NCBI GenBank assembly: GCA_044343155.1
Contig: JAVZSS010000002.1
Coordinates: forward strand, 1 to 40,099
DNA from: SpSt-28 sp044343155
GTDB lineage: Archaea; Aenigmatarchaeota; Aenigmatarchaeia; CG10238-14; SpSt-28
Reading direction: 5' to 3'
Length of the DNA: 40,099 nucleotides
Part shown: positions 29,386-37,888 of the stretch, piece after piece
Layout of the letters: each line of letters begins with the position of its first letter
Numbering within the stretch: the stretch's first letter is position 1
Program-made: the position numbers and the translations under genes
The notes under the pieces: generated by a model
Told to the model about the DNA's origin: nothing
Databases searched by the model: none
The model's input: the letters and a program-made list of their open reading frames with translations, nothing else

Positions 29386-29868
29386 ATGGAAAAAATAAAC
29401 ATAGTTGTTGAGGGTGGAAAAGCAAATCTTGGGCAATTTTCAAATAGAATAAATTCTCTTGGTTTTAATTCCAAAGAGATAGAAAAAGAAATAAATGAAA
29501 AAACTAAAGAATTTTCAAACACAAAAGTTACTGTGACTATAGTCTTAGATTCAAATAATAAAAAATACGAAGTCAAAATTAAACCACCAAGTATTTCAGA
29601 TTTAGTAAAAAAAGAATTGAAAGTTGAATTATTAAAAATTTCTGAAGAGGACAGAGCTAAGGGAAAAACTTCTATTGGAAATTTAAGTATTGAACAAGTT
29701 AAAAAGATTGCAAAAATAAAGGCTGAACAAATTGGTGAAAAAGACCTAAAAAAAGTACTTAAAATGGTTATAAGCTCTATTGACACATTCCAAGGAGTAT
29801 TAATTGAGGGTAAAAGACCTAAGGAAATTTTAAGAGAAATAGATAAAATTTCTTTAAATAATAGTTAG
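29386..29868 (+). CDS. rpl11: 50S ribosomal protein uL11 with an altered N-terminal loop
   Basis: This 160-residue protein starts at ATG 29386, preceded by GTGAT with a 4-base spacer. The C-terminal rRNA-binding domain is normal (KTSIGNLSIEQVKKIAKIKAEQ, IDTFQGVLIEGKRPKEI). In the N-terminal domain the near-universal proline-rich loop after VEGGKA, normally of the form PGPPLGPALGPxGxN, is replaced by NLGQFSNRINSLGFN. All prolines are lost and one residue fewer is present. This loop contacts elongation factors and the 23S stalk-base RNA. Confidence 0.92.
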   Translation: MEKINIVVEGGKANLGQFSNRINSLGFNSKEIEKEINEKTKEFSNTKVTVTIVLDSNNKKYEVKIKPPSISDLVKKELKVELLKISEEDRAKGKTSIGNLSIEQVKKIAKIKAEQIGEKDLKKVLKMVISSIDTFQGVLIEGKRPKEILREIDKISLNNS

Positions 29869-29888
29869 CTAATAGGTAGGAGGTTTAT

Positions 29889-30512
29889 ATGAGTGAAATA
29901 ACAAAAGCTTTAGAAGAATTGAGAAAAATATCGAAAAAAAGAAATTTTATTCAAAGAGTCGACTTAATAGTTAATTTGAAAGGAATAGACACAAAAAAAC
30001 CGGAAAATAGAATAAATGAAATATTAGAGTTACCATATGGTTCTGGTAAAGAATCTAAAGTTTTAGTTTTTAGTGATGAAATAAAAGAAGATATAGGATG
30101 CGAAATATTGAGTTCTAAAGAAATAGAGGAAATAAGCAAAAACAAAAGAAAAGCTAAAAAATTAGCTAAAAATTATGATTTCTTTTTATCCGATCCAAAA
30201 ATTTTACCATTAGTTACTAAAAACCTTGGTAAATTTTTAGCCCCACGAGGTAAGATCCCTAAACCTATTACAGGAGATGTTAAAAAAGTTGTCCAATCAT
30301 TGAAAAAAAGCGTAAGAATTAGAATAAAAGACAGTCCTGTAATTCAGGTTCCTGTTGGAAATGAGAACATGAAAAATGAAGAAATAGAAAAAAATATTAA
30401 AGAGGTTTTAAGATTTCTTGTTGAAAAACTTCCTAAGAAGAAAAACAATATCGATGAAATATTAGTTAAATTTACTATGAGTAAACCGATAAAAATTGAG
30501 GTGAAATTATGA
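29889..30512 (+). CDS. rpl1: 50S ribosomal protein uL1
   Basis: This 207-residue two-domain L1-stalk protein has conserved segments VDLIVNLKGIDTKKPENRI, FLAPRGKIPKPI, RIKDSPVIQVPVGNENM and a C-terminal MSKPIKIEV. The ribosome site TAGGAGGT lies 5 bases before the ATG. The stop overlaps the P0 start by ATGA. No L1-binding mRNA mimic was identified, though archaeal L1 often autoregulates. Confidence 0.96.
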   Translation: MSEITKALEELRKISKKRNFIQRVDLIVNLKGIDTKKPENRINEILELPYGSGKESKVLVFSDEIKEDIGCEILSSKEIEEISKNKRKAKKLAKNYDFFLSDPKILPLVTKNLGKFLAPRGKIPKPITGDVKKVVQSLKKSVRIRIKDSPVIQVPVGNENMKNEEIEKNIKEVLRFLVEKLPKKKNNIDEILVKFTMSKPIKIEVKL

Positions 30513-31267
30513 AAAAAGAAGAAAAAATTAGATTAGCTCAAGAAATTGGAGAAGAAATAAAAAATCACAAAACCTTAGTTATATTTGATTTGTTTAAAAT
30601 ACCAACTAAAGAGCTTAAAGAAATAAGAAAATCCTTAGAAAGTTTTGGAAAAATTATTATTTTGAAGAAAAGCACATTCTATTATTCTTTAAAAAACATT
30701 GGTATAGATACTACACAATTCGAAAATCTTGGTTTAAAACAAATTGGTATATTTCTAACAAATGAAGAACCATTTTCTATTTATAAAAAAATTTGTGAAA
30801 CGAAAACAGAAAGATTTGCTAAAGAAGGTGATGTGGCCGAAACTGATATATGGATTTATTCGGGACCGACACAAATAAAAGCTGGACCTTCTATAAGTGA
30901 GTTTGCTAGATTAAAAATACCTGCTGGGGTTGAAGGTGGATTTATAGCAGTAAAAAAAGATACACAAGTCGCAAAAAAAGGAGATAAAATCAGTAAAGAG
31001 TTGGCAAGCTTATTAAGAAAACTCAAAATAAAACCTATTTCAGTTGTGTTGAATGTAATTGGAATATATTATAACAATAAAATTTATGATAAAAATACTT
31101 TAGATTTAGTATTTGAGTATCCAAAACTTATAATTAGCGCATATCAAAATGCTTTAAACTTAACAATAAATATTTGTTATCCAACGAAAGAAAATATAAA
31201 TATGTTAATTTCAAATGCATATTTGAAAGCAAAGGCTTTGGAAAATTTGGTGATAAAAAATGAATGA
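30509..31267 (+). CDS. rpl10: 50S ribosomal protein uL10 (P0), short form
   Basis: This 252-residue protein has the rRNA-binding domain, the archaeal insertion domain (SGPTQIKAGPSISEF, IPAGVEGGFIAVKKDTQVAKKGD) and the NLTINICYPTKENINMLISNAYLKAKAL segment. It ends there. Typical archaeal P0 is about 340 residues, with two more P1-binding spine segments and an acidic tail ending like P1. The missing roughly 90 residues are not due to a visible frameshift: P1 starts immediately, overlapping by 8 bases. Confidence 0.94.
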   Translation: MKKEEKIRLAQEIGEEIKNHKTLVIFDLFKIPTKELKEIRKSLESFGKIIILKKSTFYYSLKNIGIDTTQFENLGLKQIGIFLTNEEPFSIYKKICETKTERFAKEGDVAETDIWIYSGPTQIKAGPSISEFARLKIPAGVEGGFIAVKKDTQVAKKGDKISKELASLLRKLKIKPISVVLNVIGIYYNNKIYDKNTLDLVFEYPKLIISAYQNALNLTINICYPTKENINMLISNAYLKAKALENLVIKNE

Positions 31268-31550
31268 GGTTTATGCTGCATTGCTGCTACATGAAGCAAA
31301 AAAAGAAATAAATGAAGAAAATATAAAAAGGGTATTAGAAGCTGCAGGAGCCTCAATTGATGAAAACAAAATAAAAGCGTTAATAGCTGCATTGCAAGGA
31401 GTAAATATTGAAGAAGCAATAAAGCAAGCTGCTTTTGTTCAACCTCAATTTAGTTCAAGCAAGGAAGAAAAAGAAGAGAAAAAAGAGGAAGAGGAAGGGA
31501 AGAAAAAAGAGGAAGAAGCAATAGCTGGTTTAGCAAGCTTATTTGGATAA
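31260..31550 (+). CDS. rpl12: 50S ribosomal protein P1 (archaeal L12)
   Basis: This 96-residue protein has an N-terminal dimerisation domain (MNEVYAALLLHEAKKEINEENI), an acidic lysine/glutamate hinge, and a C-terminal AIAGLASLFG factor-binding tail. It recruits translation factors to the stalk. The ATG overlaps the P0 stop (ATGAATGA). Confidence 0.96.
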   Translation: MNEVYAALLLHEAKKEINEENIKRVLEAAGASIDENKIKALIAALQGVNIEEAIKQAAFVQPQFSSSKEEKEEKKEEEEGKKKEEEAIAGLASLFG

Positions 31551-31557
31551 GTTAATT

Positions 31558-32103
31558 ATGAGTATAGAAAAACTAGTAAAACTGGCGGAAAACATAAAGG
31601 ATGAAAAGCTTAGAGAAAAGACTATTGAAATTTTGAAAGATATAAAATTAACACATTCTAGCTTATCAAAAAAAGAAAAGGAAGATCCAGAAAAGCTTTT
31701 GACACCTTTTGGAATAAATGGAAAGTATGTATTTAGAGATTTAATAACTCACACCGAAGCTGTTGTAAAAAGTTGTATAGCATTAGCTAAGGAGATTGAA
31801 AGTTCTTTTGGAATAAACATTAAAAAAGATTTTCTAATTGCCGGAGCATTATTGCATGATATAATGAAAGTTTATGAATATAAAGATGCTAAGCCTACTG
31901 ATATTTTATTAGATCATTCTTCTTTAATATTAGCAGAACTCTATAAAAGAGATTTTCCTGAAGAAGTTCTACATATAGTAGCTTCTCATACTGGAGCCTC
32001 AACAACTCCACCAAAAACTATAGAAGCATTAATTCTTCATTACGTTGACTCATTATTAGCTTTAATTGAATTGGGAATACAACAAAGTTATTTGGAGGAT
32101 TAA
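31558..32103 (+). CDS. HD-domain phosphohydrolase
   Basis: This 181-residue protein starts at ATG 31558; an in-frame TTG upstream would overlap P1. Histidine/aspartate positions fit an HD fold: DLITHTEAVVKS, GALLHDIMKVYEY, DHSSLILAEL, VASHTGAS, and an Asp in LHYVDSLLAL. The region resembles archaeal HD proteins related to nucleic-acid or nucleotide phosphohydrolases. The stop codon is directly followed by the DHH gene ATG, so the two are cotranscribed, possibly also with the stalk operon 7 bases upstream. Substrate unknown. Confidence 0.8.
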   Translation: MSIEKLVKLAENIKDEKLREKTIEILKDIKLTHSSLSKKEKEDPEKLLTPFGINGKYVFRDLITHTEAVVKSCIALAKEIESSFGINIKKDFLIAGALLHDIMKVYEYKDAKPTDILLDHSSLILAELYKRDFPEEVLHIVASHTGASTTPPKTIEALILHYVDSLLALIELGIQQSYLED

Positions 32104-33186
32104 ATGAACTGGAAAGAAAAAATAATATTAAATGCTATAGATTTTTTTAAAAAAATAAATGGAGATGTTGCAATCATATATGGACATGATTGCGACAGTA
32201 TTGCTTCTGCTTGTATAATTTTCAAACTAGCCCAAAAGATGTCTTTAAAACCAAAACTTTTTGTATCTAAATATAATTTTGAGGTTGACTTTTCTATACT
32301 TAAAAGGGTAGAAAAATATAAAAATATAATTATTGTAGATATTGGGGATACTCCAGAAGATATCTTAAACAACTTTTCTATTGGAAGAAATGTTTTAGTT
32401 ATAGATCATCACATTCCAAAAAATTATAAACTTTTTTATGTTAATCCTAGATTGATAAAGAAAAATGTTTATATGCCAGCAAGTTATGTTTGTTGGTTAA
32501 TATTTAAAAAATTTTTTGATGACAAAGAAATACTTTGGATTGCTGGTTTTGGCACCCTTGGTGATTTTGGGGCGAAAGAAAACAAAGATCTGTTTTTAAA
32601 AATAAAAAAATATGATAAGAAGTTAATAAATAACTTAAAAATTGAAGATAGAACTTTAATAGAAAAAAGCTTATTAGGGAAAATTGTAAAAATGGTTGAT
32701 AGTTGTAGAATTTTTGGTGGTTTAGATGGAATTAAATACGTTACAAAGCTAATTTGTGTATCTAAAAATTATGAAAAAATTTTAAAAGATAGAAAAATAA
32801 AAAATTTTTTCAACAAGTTAAAGAAAGAGATGAAAAAAGAAATTGAAAATGTTCATAAAAACGCTATAATTGTTGGTAATTATTTAATTTATGAATTAAA
32901 AAGTAAATACAATCTAAAATCTTCTTTAGCTAGCTTTTTGCCAAAACTCTATAAAGATAAAATAATTTTTATAGCACAAAAAAACAAGGAGGGATTTTAT
33001 GAAGTTAGTGTTAGGAGAGGTTTAAAATTAAAAACAAACCTCTCTCTTTTAGTTAAAAAAATATGTGAAAATATTTCTGCCAAAGGTGGAGGACATCCAA
33101 CTGCAGCTGGTATGAGAATAGATAAAATTGAAGAATTAATTAAATGGTTAAAAAAACGAAAAAAGAAAGAAAGCTTATCTAGTTAA
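32104..33186 (+). CDS. DHH-family phosphoesterase (RecJ-like)
   Basis: This 360-residue protein has the DHH motifs IIYGHDCDSIASA (residues 25-36), NIIIVDIGD, VLVIDHHIPK (DHH) and a DHHA1-type end AKGGGHPTAAGMRI. Archaeal members include RecJ/GAN-like nucleases of the replisome and nano-RNase-like enzymes. Which one this is cannot be decided here. It shares a transcript with the HD protein, and its 3' end overlaps the convergent alba gene by 12 bp. Confidence 0.88.
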   Translation: MNWKEKIILNAIDFFKKINGDVAIIYGHDCDSIASACIIFKLAQKMSLKPKLFVSKYNFEVDFSILKRVEKYKNIIIVDIGDTPEDILNNFSIGRNVLVIDHHIPKNYKLFYVNPRLIKKNVYMPASYVCWLIFKKFFDDKEILWIAGFGTLGDFGAKENKDLFLKIKKYDKKLINNLKIEDRTLIEKSLLGKIVKMVDSCRIFGGLDGIKYVTKLICVSKNYEKILKDRKIKNFFNKLKKEMKKEIENVHKNAIIVGNYLIYELKSKYNLKSSLASFLPKLYKDKIIFIAQKNKEGFYEVSVRRGLKLKTNLSLLVKKICENISAKGGGHPTAAGMRIDKIEELIKWLKKRKKKESLSS

Positions 33187-33462
33187 AACTATGTCAATTG
33201 TTGAAATATTTACTTTTCCCTTTCCTTCTACTTCTCTCTCTTCAGTTCCTAGATCTATTTTTTTGATTTTTACATCTGGCATGAACCTTCTTTGTATTAT
33301 TTGAGCGACATCTACGGCCCTAGAAATACTTCTACCCCTAGCTTTTATATGGACTTCTTTTTGTCCATTTGTGAACTGAGTTATTACTGCCAATACATAG
33401 CTCATTGTTGGTTTTTTACCTATGAATACAACATTTTCTTGTTGAGTTGTTTCTTCAGCCAT
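33175..33462 (-). CDS. alba: Chromatin protein Alba
   Basis: This 95-residue protein has the Sac10b/Alba pattern NVVFIGKKPTMSYVLAV with the DNA-binding and acetylatable lysines K16/K17, then IKARGRSISRAVDVAQIIQRRF and a two-stranded C-terminal hairpin. It coats DNA and RNA as dimers. A short Gln/Glu-rich N-terminus (AEETTQQEN) precedes the core. Confidence 0.95.
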   Translation of the reverse strand: MAEETTQQENVVFIGKKPTMSYVLAVITQFTNGQKEVHIKARGRSISRAVDVAQIIQRRFMPDVKIKKIDLGTEEREVEGKGKVNISTIDIVLTR

Positions 33463-33525
33463 TTTTACACCCCCTACTAAACTATTGAAGCTATAATTAA
33501 AATTTAAAAATTATAAATTAAAACT

Positions 33526-34407
33526 TTATAGATAGCTTAAAGCCTTTTTTACAGCATTTATTGCTTCTTCCCAATTTGGTGGACTTTGAGTTAAGTTATT
33601 AATAGCCGTATCAATCTGACTATAATAATCATTATGAAAACCAGCGAAGCTCTTCGCTACATTTAACTCATTTACTGCGCCCTGAGCCTGACGATTTCTT
33701 ATCTCAGATAGTGCATTTTCTAAACGCCTTCTAGCTTCTGCTCTCCATCTTCTACCCATAGCTTCATATTTTTCTTTTTCTACAAATCCATATCCTCTAA
33801 AGAAAACAGACAAAATAAACGTTGCTGCAAAAACAACTACACTCCAAATGCCACTAAAAGAAAAAACAACCCAAACAATCTTTACAAACCAACCAACTGG
33901 AATAGTTAGAAATGTAATTATAAATGCTAATATCCTGTTTACTCCACTAGGAACCCCCTCAAATATTTTTATCGTTGTTAAAAAAGCCCAAACGATTGTG
34001 TATATTCCAGCAAATGGTAAAATAAATAAATAAATTATTGCTGGTAAGTACATCCATTCAGGAGGTAACCCAATCATTGTTAAAACTTGAACAACATAAG
34101 AAGGAAGTGGATGCAATTTCAAACTTTCAGGAACTTCTAAGTAAGAAGGATAAGGTACAAATTGAGGAATTACAAATAAAACAAGTAAAATAATTATAAA
34201 TAAAACCAAAAACCAAGGAACTTTTCCCCCACCTGGTTTAATAACACCACCAATCCAAAGTAGTATTAAGACAAAAGCCAAAATAAGTCCAAATACAAAT
34301 ATTGCTCCTAATATATCATTTGTATCTGTAACCCCTTGAGAAAAAACTGGATTAAATAAAATTAATAAAAGAAACGCCAAATAAATAAAAATTTCTTTTA
34401 GCTTCAT
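33526..34407 (-). CDS. Multi-pass membrane protein with C-terminal helical domain
   Basis: I do not recognise a family. The 293-residue protein has a signal peptide (LLLILFNPVFS-QG), then about five membrane helices (about 31-55, 64-86, 118-142, 155-178, 184-204). A basic/helical cytosolic tail (about 210-293) holds GRRWRAEARRRLENALSEI and a repeat-like helix-hairpin pair. It is the last gene of a three-gene run of membrane proteins. It could be an anchor or assembly factor for the surface proteins encoded to the right; that is inference from position only. Confidence 0.75.
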   Translation of the reverse strand: MKLKEIFIYLAFLLLILFNPVFSQGVTDTNDILGAIFVFGLILAFVLILLWIGGVIKPGGGKVPWFLVLFIIILLVLFVIPQFVPYPSYLEVPESLKLHPLPSYVVQVLTMIGLPPEWMYLPAIIYLFILPFAGIYTIVWAFLTTIKIFEGVPSGVNRILAFIITFLTIPVGWFVKIVWVVFSFSGIWSVVVFAATFILSVFFRGYGFVEKEKYEAMGRRWRAEARRRLENALSEIRNRQAQGAVNELNVAKSFAGFHNDYYSQIDTAINNLTQSPPNWEEAINAVKKALSYL

Positions 34408-34421
34408 TAAGTTTTTTACTT

Positions 34422-34676
34422 TTAATATTTAAATTTTTTCCAATAACCGAGAAAACTAGCAACTATAAAAATTAATAAGAAAATAATTGCAAACAAAGAA
34501 AAAAATACTTTAATTGTATCACTATAGAGATATAAAATTAGCAAAATTGTCAAACAACTAACTATACTTATTACTAAGTTTATATTCTTTGTAAAAAATC
34601 TAATTCTTTCCAAAATACCAAAAATAATTAGAAATGACAAAAAAGAAAACAAAATCAAAAATATATCTTCAATCAT
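34422..34676 (-). CDS. Small three-helix membrane protein
   Basis: This 84-residue, almost entirely hydrophobic protein has three predicted membrane helices separated by short basic turns (ERIRFFTKN; final YWKKFKY). No family recognised. It starts 2 bases after the stop of the 166-residue membrane protein upstream and ends 14 bases before the next membrane protein, so it is part of the same transcript. Confidence 0.65.
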   Translation of the reverse strand: MIEDIFLILFSFLSFLIIFGILERIRFFTKNINLVISIVSCLTILLILYLYSDTIKVFFSLFAIIFLLIFIVASFLGYWKKFKY

Positions 34677-34678
34677 AG

Positions 34679-35179
34679 CTAACCAACTATCTCTTTAGCT
34701 TTTTTATACCATTCTTCCTTTTCTATATCTTTTCCTATTTTTTTACTTAATATTTCTAATTTTTCTAGTAAATCTTTTATAGCCCTCCTTTTTTCTTCAC
34801 TTTTTTCTTTTTCATATTCAGAAATAAGTTGCTTGATTTTTGCCACTAAAACATCATAATTTTCTCCTATTATTTCTAATTTTGACATAGAATGCTTAAA
34901 AATTCCATAAAAATATGTAAAAAAGAATATTAGAATAGCAAAAATTCCTGAAAAAATGGGAAAAAATTCTATTATTCCTAAAGAGTATAAAGAGTAAATG
35001 GATAAAGCAGAAATGGATAAAGAAGCTAATGAATAATAAAGAGAATTTGCTTTTTTTTCCCTACTATCAAAAATTCTTGATTTCTTTAGAAAAATAAAAA
35101 TAATCAAATAAAATAGAAGAAAGGAAAAAAGAAGAGTTATTAAAGAAGAAAAATTTCCAAAAAGTAGTTCTTCATCCAT
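34679..35179 (-). CDS. Membrane protein with cytosolic coiled coil
   Basis: This 166-residue protein has three predicted membrane helices (about 10-31, 46-68, 72-95) followed by a charged helical tail (VAKIKQLISEYEKEKSEEKRRAIKDLLEKLEILSKK, read in parts) likely to form a coiled coil. No family recognised. It is the first gene of a three-gene minus-strand membrane-protein run and is divergent from the exported protein at 35228. Confidence 0.65.
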   Translation of the reverse strand: MDEELLFGNFSSLITLLFSFLLFYLIIFIFLKKSRIFDSREKKANSLYYSLASLSISALSIYSLYSLGIIEFFPIFSGIFAILIFFFTYFYGIFKHSMSKLEIIGENYDVLVAKIKQLISEYEKEKSEEKRRAIKDLLEKLEILSKKIGKDIEKEEWYKKAKEIVG

Positions 35180-35227
35180 AGAAATTTTTACGTTTTAAGT
35201 TTTAAATGAGTTTTCTTAATTTTTCTT

Positions 35228-36565
35228 ATGCTACCCGAAGAAATAAGAAAAGATATTATTCTAAGGAAAAGTGAAACTAATAAAATATTAGTTTATATAG
35301 TAGTTTTCTTTTTATTAATCATAATTGTTTCAATAGTATCACTTTTTATTATATATCCAAGTTTATGGTATAGAACATGTAAAAATATTCCTTTACTTTC
35401 TTCACCTTTTATATGTAATCCTATAGAAGTAAAAATTATCACAGAAAAATCTCCACCAATACCAAAGAGTAGTGGTGTGTCCCCTTACTTATATGCACCA
35501 AAAAATATATATTGTGGTAAAAATTATAAATTTGGCTTTTCTTTCCTAAATAATTATGAAGAAGATATTTCTGTAACCTTTGTGCCGGTTATTTTAAGCA
35601 GTAAAGGCAACCTAGCATTATATACAGAAGAAATAAGCGGAATTTTATTGAAACCTAAAAAATCTTTCCAATCATCATTTTCTTTCGAAATAGACGAACT
35701 AAAAGAGTGGAAAGAATCTTGTGAATGGACTTCAGAGGAAATAGCAGAAGTAAAGAAATTTTATACTATTGAGGAAAATGGAGAAAAAATATATCAGTTT
35801 GATAAAATAGAGTGCTCAAAAGATAAAAAATGTCAAGAAGGATATTTTTGTGGAAAGGAAGAAAAGTATAGATGTATTTGTCTTAATTGGGAAAATATTA
35901 CATGTAATCCAAATAAGTTAACTTTAAGTTTGTTTTATACTCATTCTGGAGTTTTTCGTGCAATAGTACCTCTCTATTATACTTCTTCTGAAAGAGTTAC
36001 ACCACAAACAATAACACAAGAACCTATTAGCGTTCAAATAAAGTTAATTCCTAACCCATATGATCCACAAAGCTCTGTTCAAAAAATTGAGGTTTATCTA
36101 AAAATAAAGAGTTTAAGCGGTAATATAGAAATTAATGAAATTAAAGTAAGTCCCCTTCTAACAAAGGTAATAACAAAAAACAAAGAAAGTGGAATTGTAG
36201 TTGAAGAAACAATAGGATCTACTCTATTAGAATGTAAAAGTATAAAAGAAGCATTCGAAACGAATAAAATAGAGGGCGGAAAAGAAATTGGAGGAACTAT
36301 CTGCTATCTTTCTCCTCCTACAATACAAACAATAGTAAAAGAAGAAGAAAGAGAAGAAAAACTTAATATATCCTTTAATGAAATTTCTTCTTTTTGTAGC
36401 AGATATAAAATCGGAGCTATTTGTAACAAAGAAATGGTAAGTAAGGGAGATTTGAATAAAATAGAAGGGGCCATGAGAGTTATGAATGTTGTTGTTGAAA
36501 TTAAATATACGAGAGAATATTCGGCTTCTCAACCATTAACAATAGCTAAAAATGAAAAAGAGTGA
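35228..36565 (+). CDS. Cys-rich extracytoplasmic protein with one N-terminal membrane anchor
   Basis: This 445-residue protein has a short cytosolic start, one membrane helix (about 21-43) and a large outside part. Repeated cysteines (a KKCQEGYFCGKEEKYRCICLN-type cluster near the middle, plus scattered pairs) suggest disulfides. Beta-rich segments at both ends (FGFSFLNNYEEDISVTF; MNVVVEIKYTREY) look like the sandwich domains of surface proteins. No family recognised. It is the only plus-strand gene of the right-hand surface-protein region and converges on the pilin-like gene at 36569 with a 3-base gap. Confidence 0.7.
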   Translation: MLPEEIRKDIILRKSETNKILVYIVVFFLLIIIVSIVSLFIIYPSLWYRTCKNIPLLSSPFICNPIEVKIITEKSPPIPKSSGVSPYLYAPKNIYCGKNYKFGFSFLNNYEEDISVTFVPVILSSKGNLALYTEEISGILLKPKKSFQSSFSFEIDELKEWKESCEWTSEEIAEVKKFYTIEENGEKIYQFDKIECSKDKKCQEGYFCGKEEKYRCICLNWENITCNPNKLTLSLFYTHSGVFRAIVPLYYTSSERVTPQTITQEPISVQIKLIPNPYDPQSSVQKIEVYLKIKSLSGNIEINEIKVSPLLTKVITKNKESGIVVEETIGSTLLECKSIKEAFETNKIEGGKEIGGTICYLSPPTIQTIVKEEEREEKLNISFNEISSFCSRYKIGAICNKEMVSKGDLNKIEGAMRVMNVVVEIKYTREYSASQPLTIAKNEKE

Positions 36566-36568
36566 AGA

Positions 36569-36892
36569 TCATCCTTGTCCTAGTAAATAGATAGTCACAA
36601 ACCAGTCACAAAAATCTCTACATTGAGTACTTTCCCTATCTCCCGAATCTATACAAGCTAAAACATCACTATCTTTACCATATTCTTTAAAGTAGGGTGC
36701 ACAAGTTCTTGGAATACTTGATGGATCGTAACCTGGAGTATTACACATATTTCTTATTTTTGCTTCACAATTTGACTTAGTAGACATTAACTCGAGAGGA
36801 TTAACACCTCTAGTTAAAAAAATAACAAGCAAAATTGCGATAACTATAACAGCAAACACTAAAACCATTGTAAAGGAAACGTCTCCTTTCAT
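36569..36892 (-). CDS. Pilin-like secreted protein with MKGDVS leader, Cys-rich
   Basis: The 107-residue protein starts MKGDVS followed at once by about 23 hydrophobic residues. This is the form of an archaeal class III (prepilin) signal, in which cleavage occurs after the Gly and the helix stays in the filament. The outside part carries seven cysteines (NCEAKIRNMC, RTCAPYF, ACIDSG, QCRDFC). The same MKGDVS start occurs in the protein at 38603. It is 31 bases from the next gene and has room for its own promoter. Not identified as a known pilin family. Confidence 0.65.
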   Translation of the reverse strand: MKGDVSFTMVLVFAVIVIAILLVIFLTRGVNPLELMSTKSNCEAKIRNMCNTPGYDPSSIPRTCAPYFKEYGKDSDVLACIDSGDRESTQCRDFCDWFVTIYLLGQG

Positions 36893-36923
36893 TAGATTAT
36901 ATTTGTTTTTTTATTTATAAGTT

Positions 36924-37478
36924 TTATGAAACTAACTTTGTTAATACTTTGTTAATCTCTTCCACAACACTTTTTAGCTGAGTGTAATTTCCATTTTCTT
37001 CAATAAAAGAAATAGAAGTATTGGGATTTCCAAAAATTGTAAACGAATATGTAGAACCCTTATAAGAATAAGTTATTAATTGGGGGGAAGTAAAAGTTAT
37101 CTCAATAGTTATATTATCTTGAGAAGATATTTTTATATCTCCATTCGGAACCTTTATCCCGCTAACTTCTTCTAGCTTTTTTCTATATTCACTAAAAATT
37201 CGGGAAACATTTGAAGTAAAGCTTTGAAGATCCTGTATTTGTGAAAAATTTTTATAACCTAATTCTTTCATAGCTTGTCTATAAGAAAAGAATAAAGCGT
37301 AGCCTAAAGACCTTTCTACCACGTTTATTATATTTGAGATGGAATAAATTTCACCTTCCCTTGCAAGCTCTTGAAAAGTTAGATACTTATGGAATACAAT
37401 ATTTAACAAATATCCCATAAATAAAAGACCGCAAAAGATTATAACAACAAAAACTAAAATACCGCCGTATAATCTCAT
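36924..37478 (-). CDS. N-terminally anchored surface protein (pilin-like operon, gene 6)
   Basis: This 184-residue protein has a membrane helix directly after MRLYGG, then helical and beta segments: ERSLGYALFFSYRQAMKEL, a coiled SRIFSEYRKKLEEV, and a beta-rich Ser/Thr end with ITIEITFTSPQLITYSYKG. The start overlaps the previous stop by ATGA, with GGTGA upstream. There is no lipid anchor or catalytic motif. It resembles TadE-like or minor-pilin architecture (one N-terminal helix, small outside domain), but no family is recognised. Confidence 0.6.
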   Translation of the reverse strand: MRLYGGILVFVVIIFCGLLFMGYLLNIVFHKYLTFQELAREGEIYSISNIINVVERSLGYALFFSYRQAMKELGYKNFSQIQDLQSFTSNVSRIFSEYRKKLEEVSGIKVPNGDIKISSQDNITIEITFTSPQLITYSYKGSTYSFTIFGNPNTSISFIEENGNYTQLKSVVEEINKVLTKLVS

Positions 37479-37888
37479 GAAGTCACCAAAACAATTTTTT
37501 CTACCATTCCATATTCATATGGTCTAAAAATATATACATAACCCTCTCTTCCTTTAACGCTTTCATTACCAACTAAAGTAGTTGTTTCATTAGTTATTTT
37601 AAACTCTTTATCTCCCAAAAAGATTTTAGTTTTCTCTTCTATGAAAGTTTTAAATTTATCAAAATCTATACTTTCTCTTTCGCTTAGAATCATATATATG
37701 TTTTTGTAAAGATCATAATTATAAAACAATAACTCAGATAAAAGAAGTTGATTATTGTTGTATTTATACTCTGAAATTACAGTTATTGCTAAATGATATT
37801 TGAAAGAAAGAAGCGCTATCACAATTGCAGCTATTATAACTATATTTACTATAAGACCTATTATTAATATATCAATAATAAAACTCAT
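37475..37888 (-). CDS. N-terminally anchored surface protein (pilin-like operon, gene 5)
   Basis: This 137-residue protein has an N-terminal hydrophobic helix of about 25 residues (IIDILIIGLIVNIVIIAAIVIALL) and a small outside domain. The outside domain has a Tyr/Asn-rich helix (YKYNNNQLLLSELLFYNYDLY) and a beta-rich end. There are no cysteines. ATGA overlaps join it to both neighbours. Function unknown; minor-pilin-like by shape. Confidence 0.6.
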   Translation of the reverse strand: MSFIIDILIIGLIVNIVIIAAIVIALLSFKYHLAITVISEYKYNNNQLLLSELLFYNYDLYKNIYMILSERESIDFDKFKTFIEEKTKIFLGDKEFKITNETTTLVGNESVKGREGYVYIFRPYEYGMVEKIVLVTS

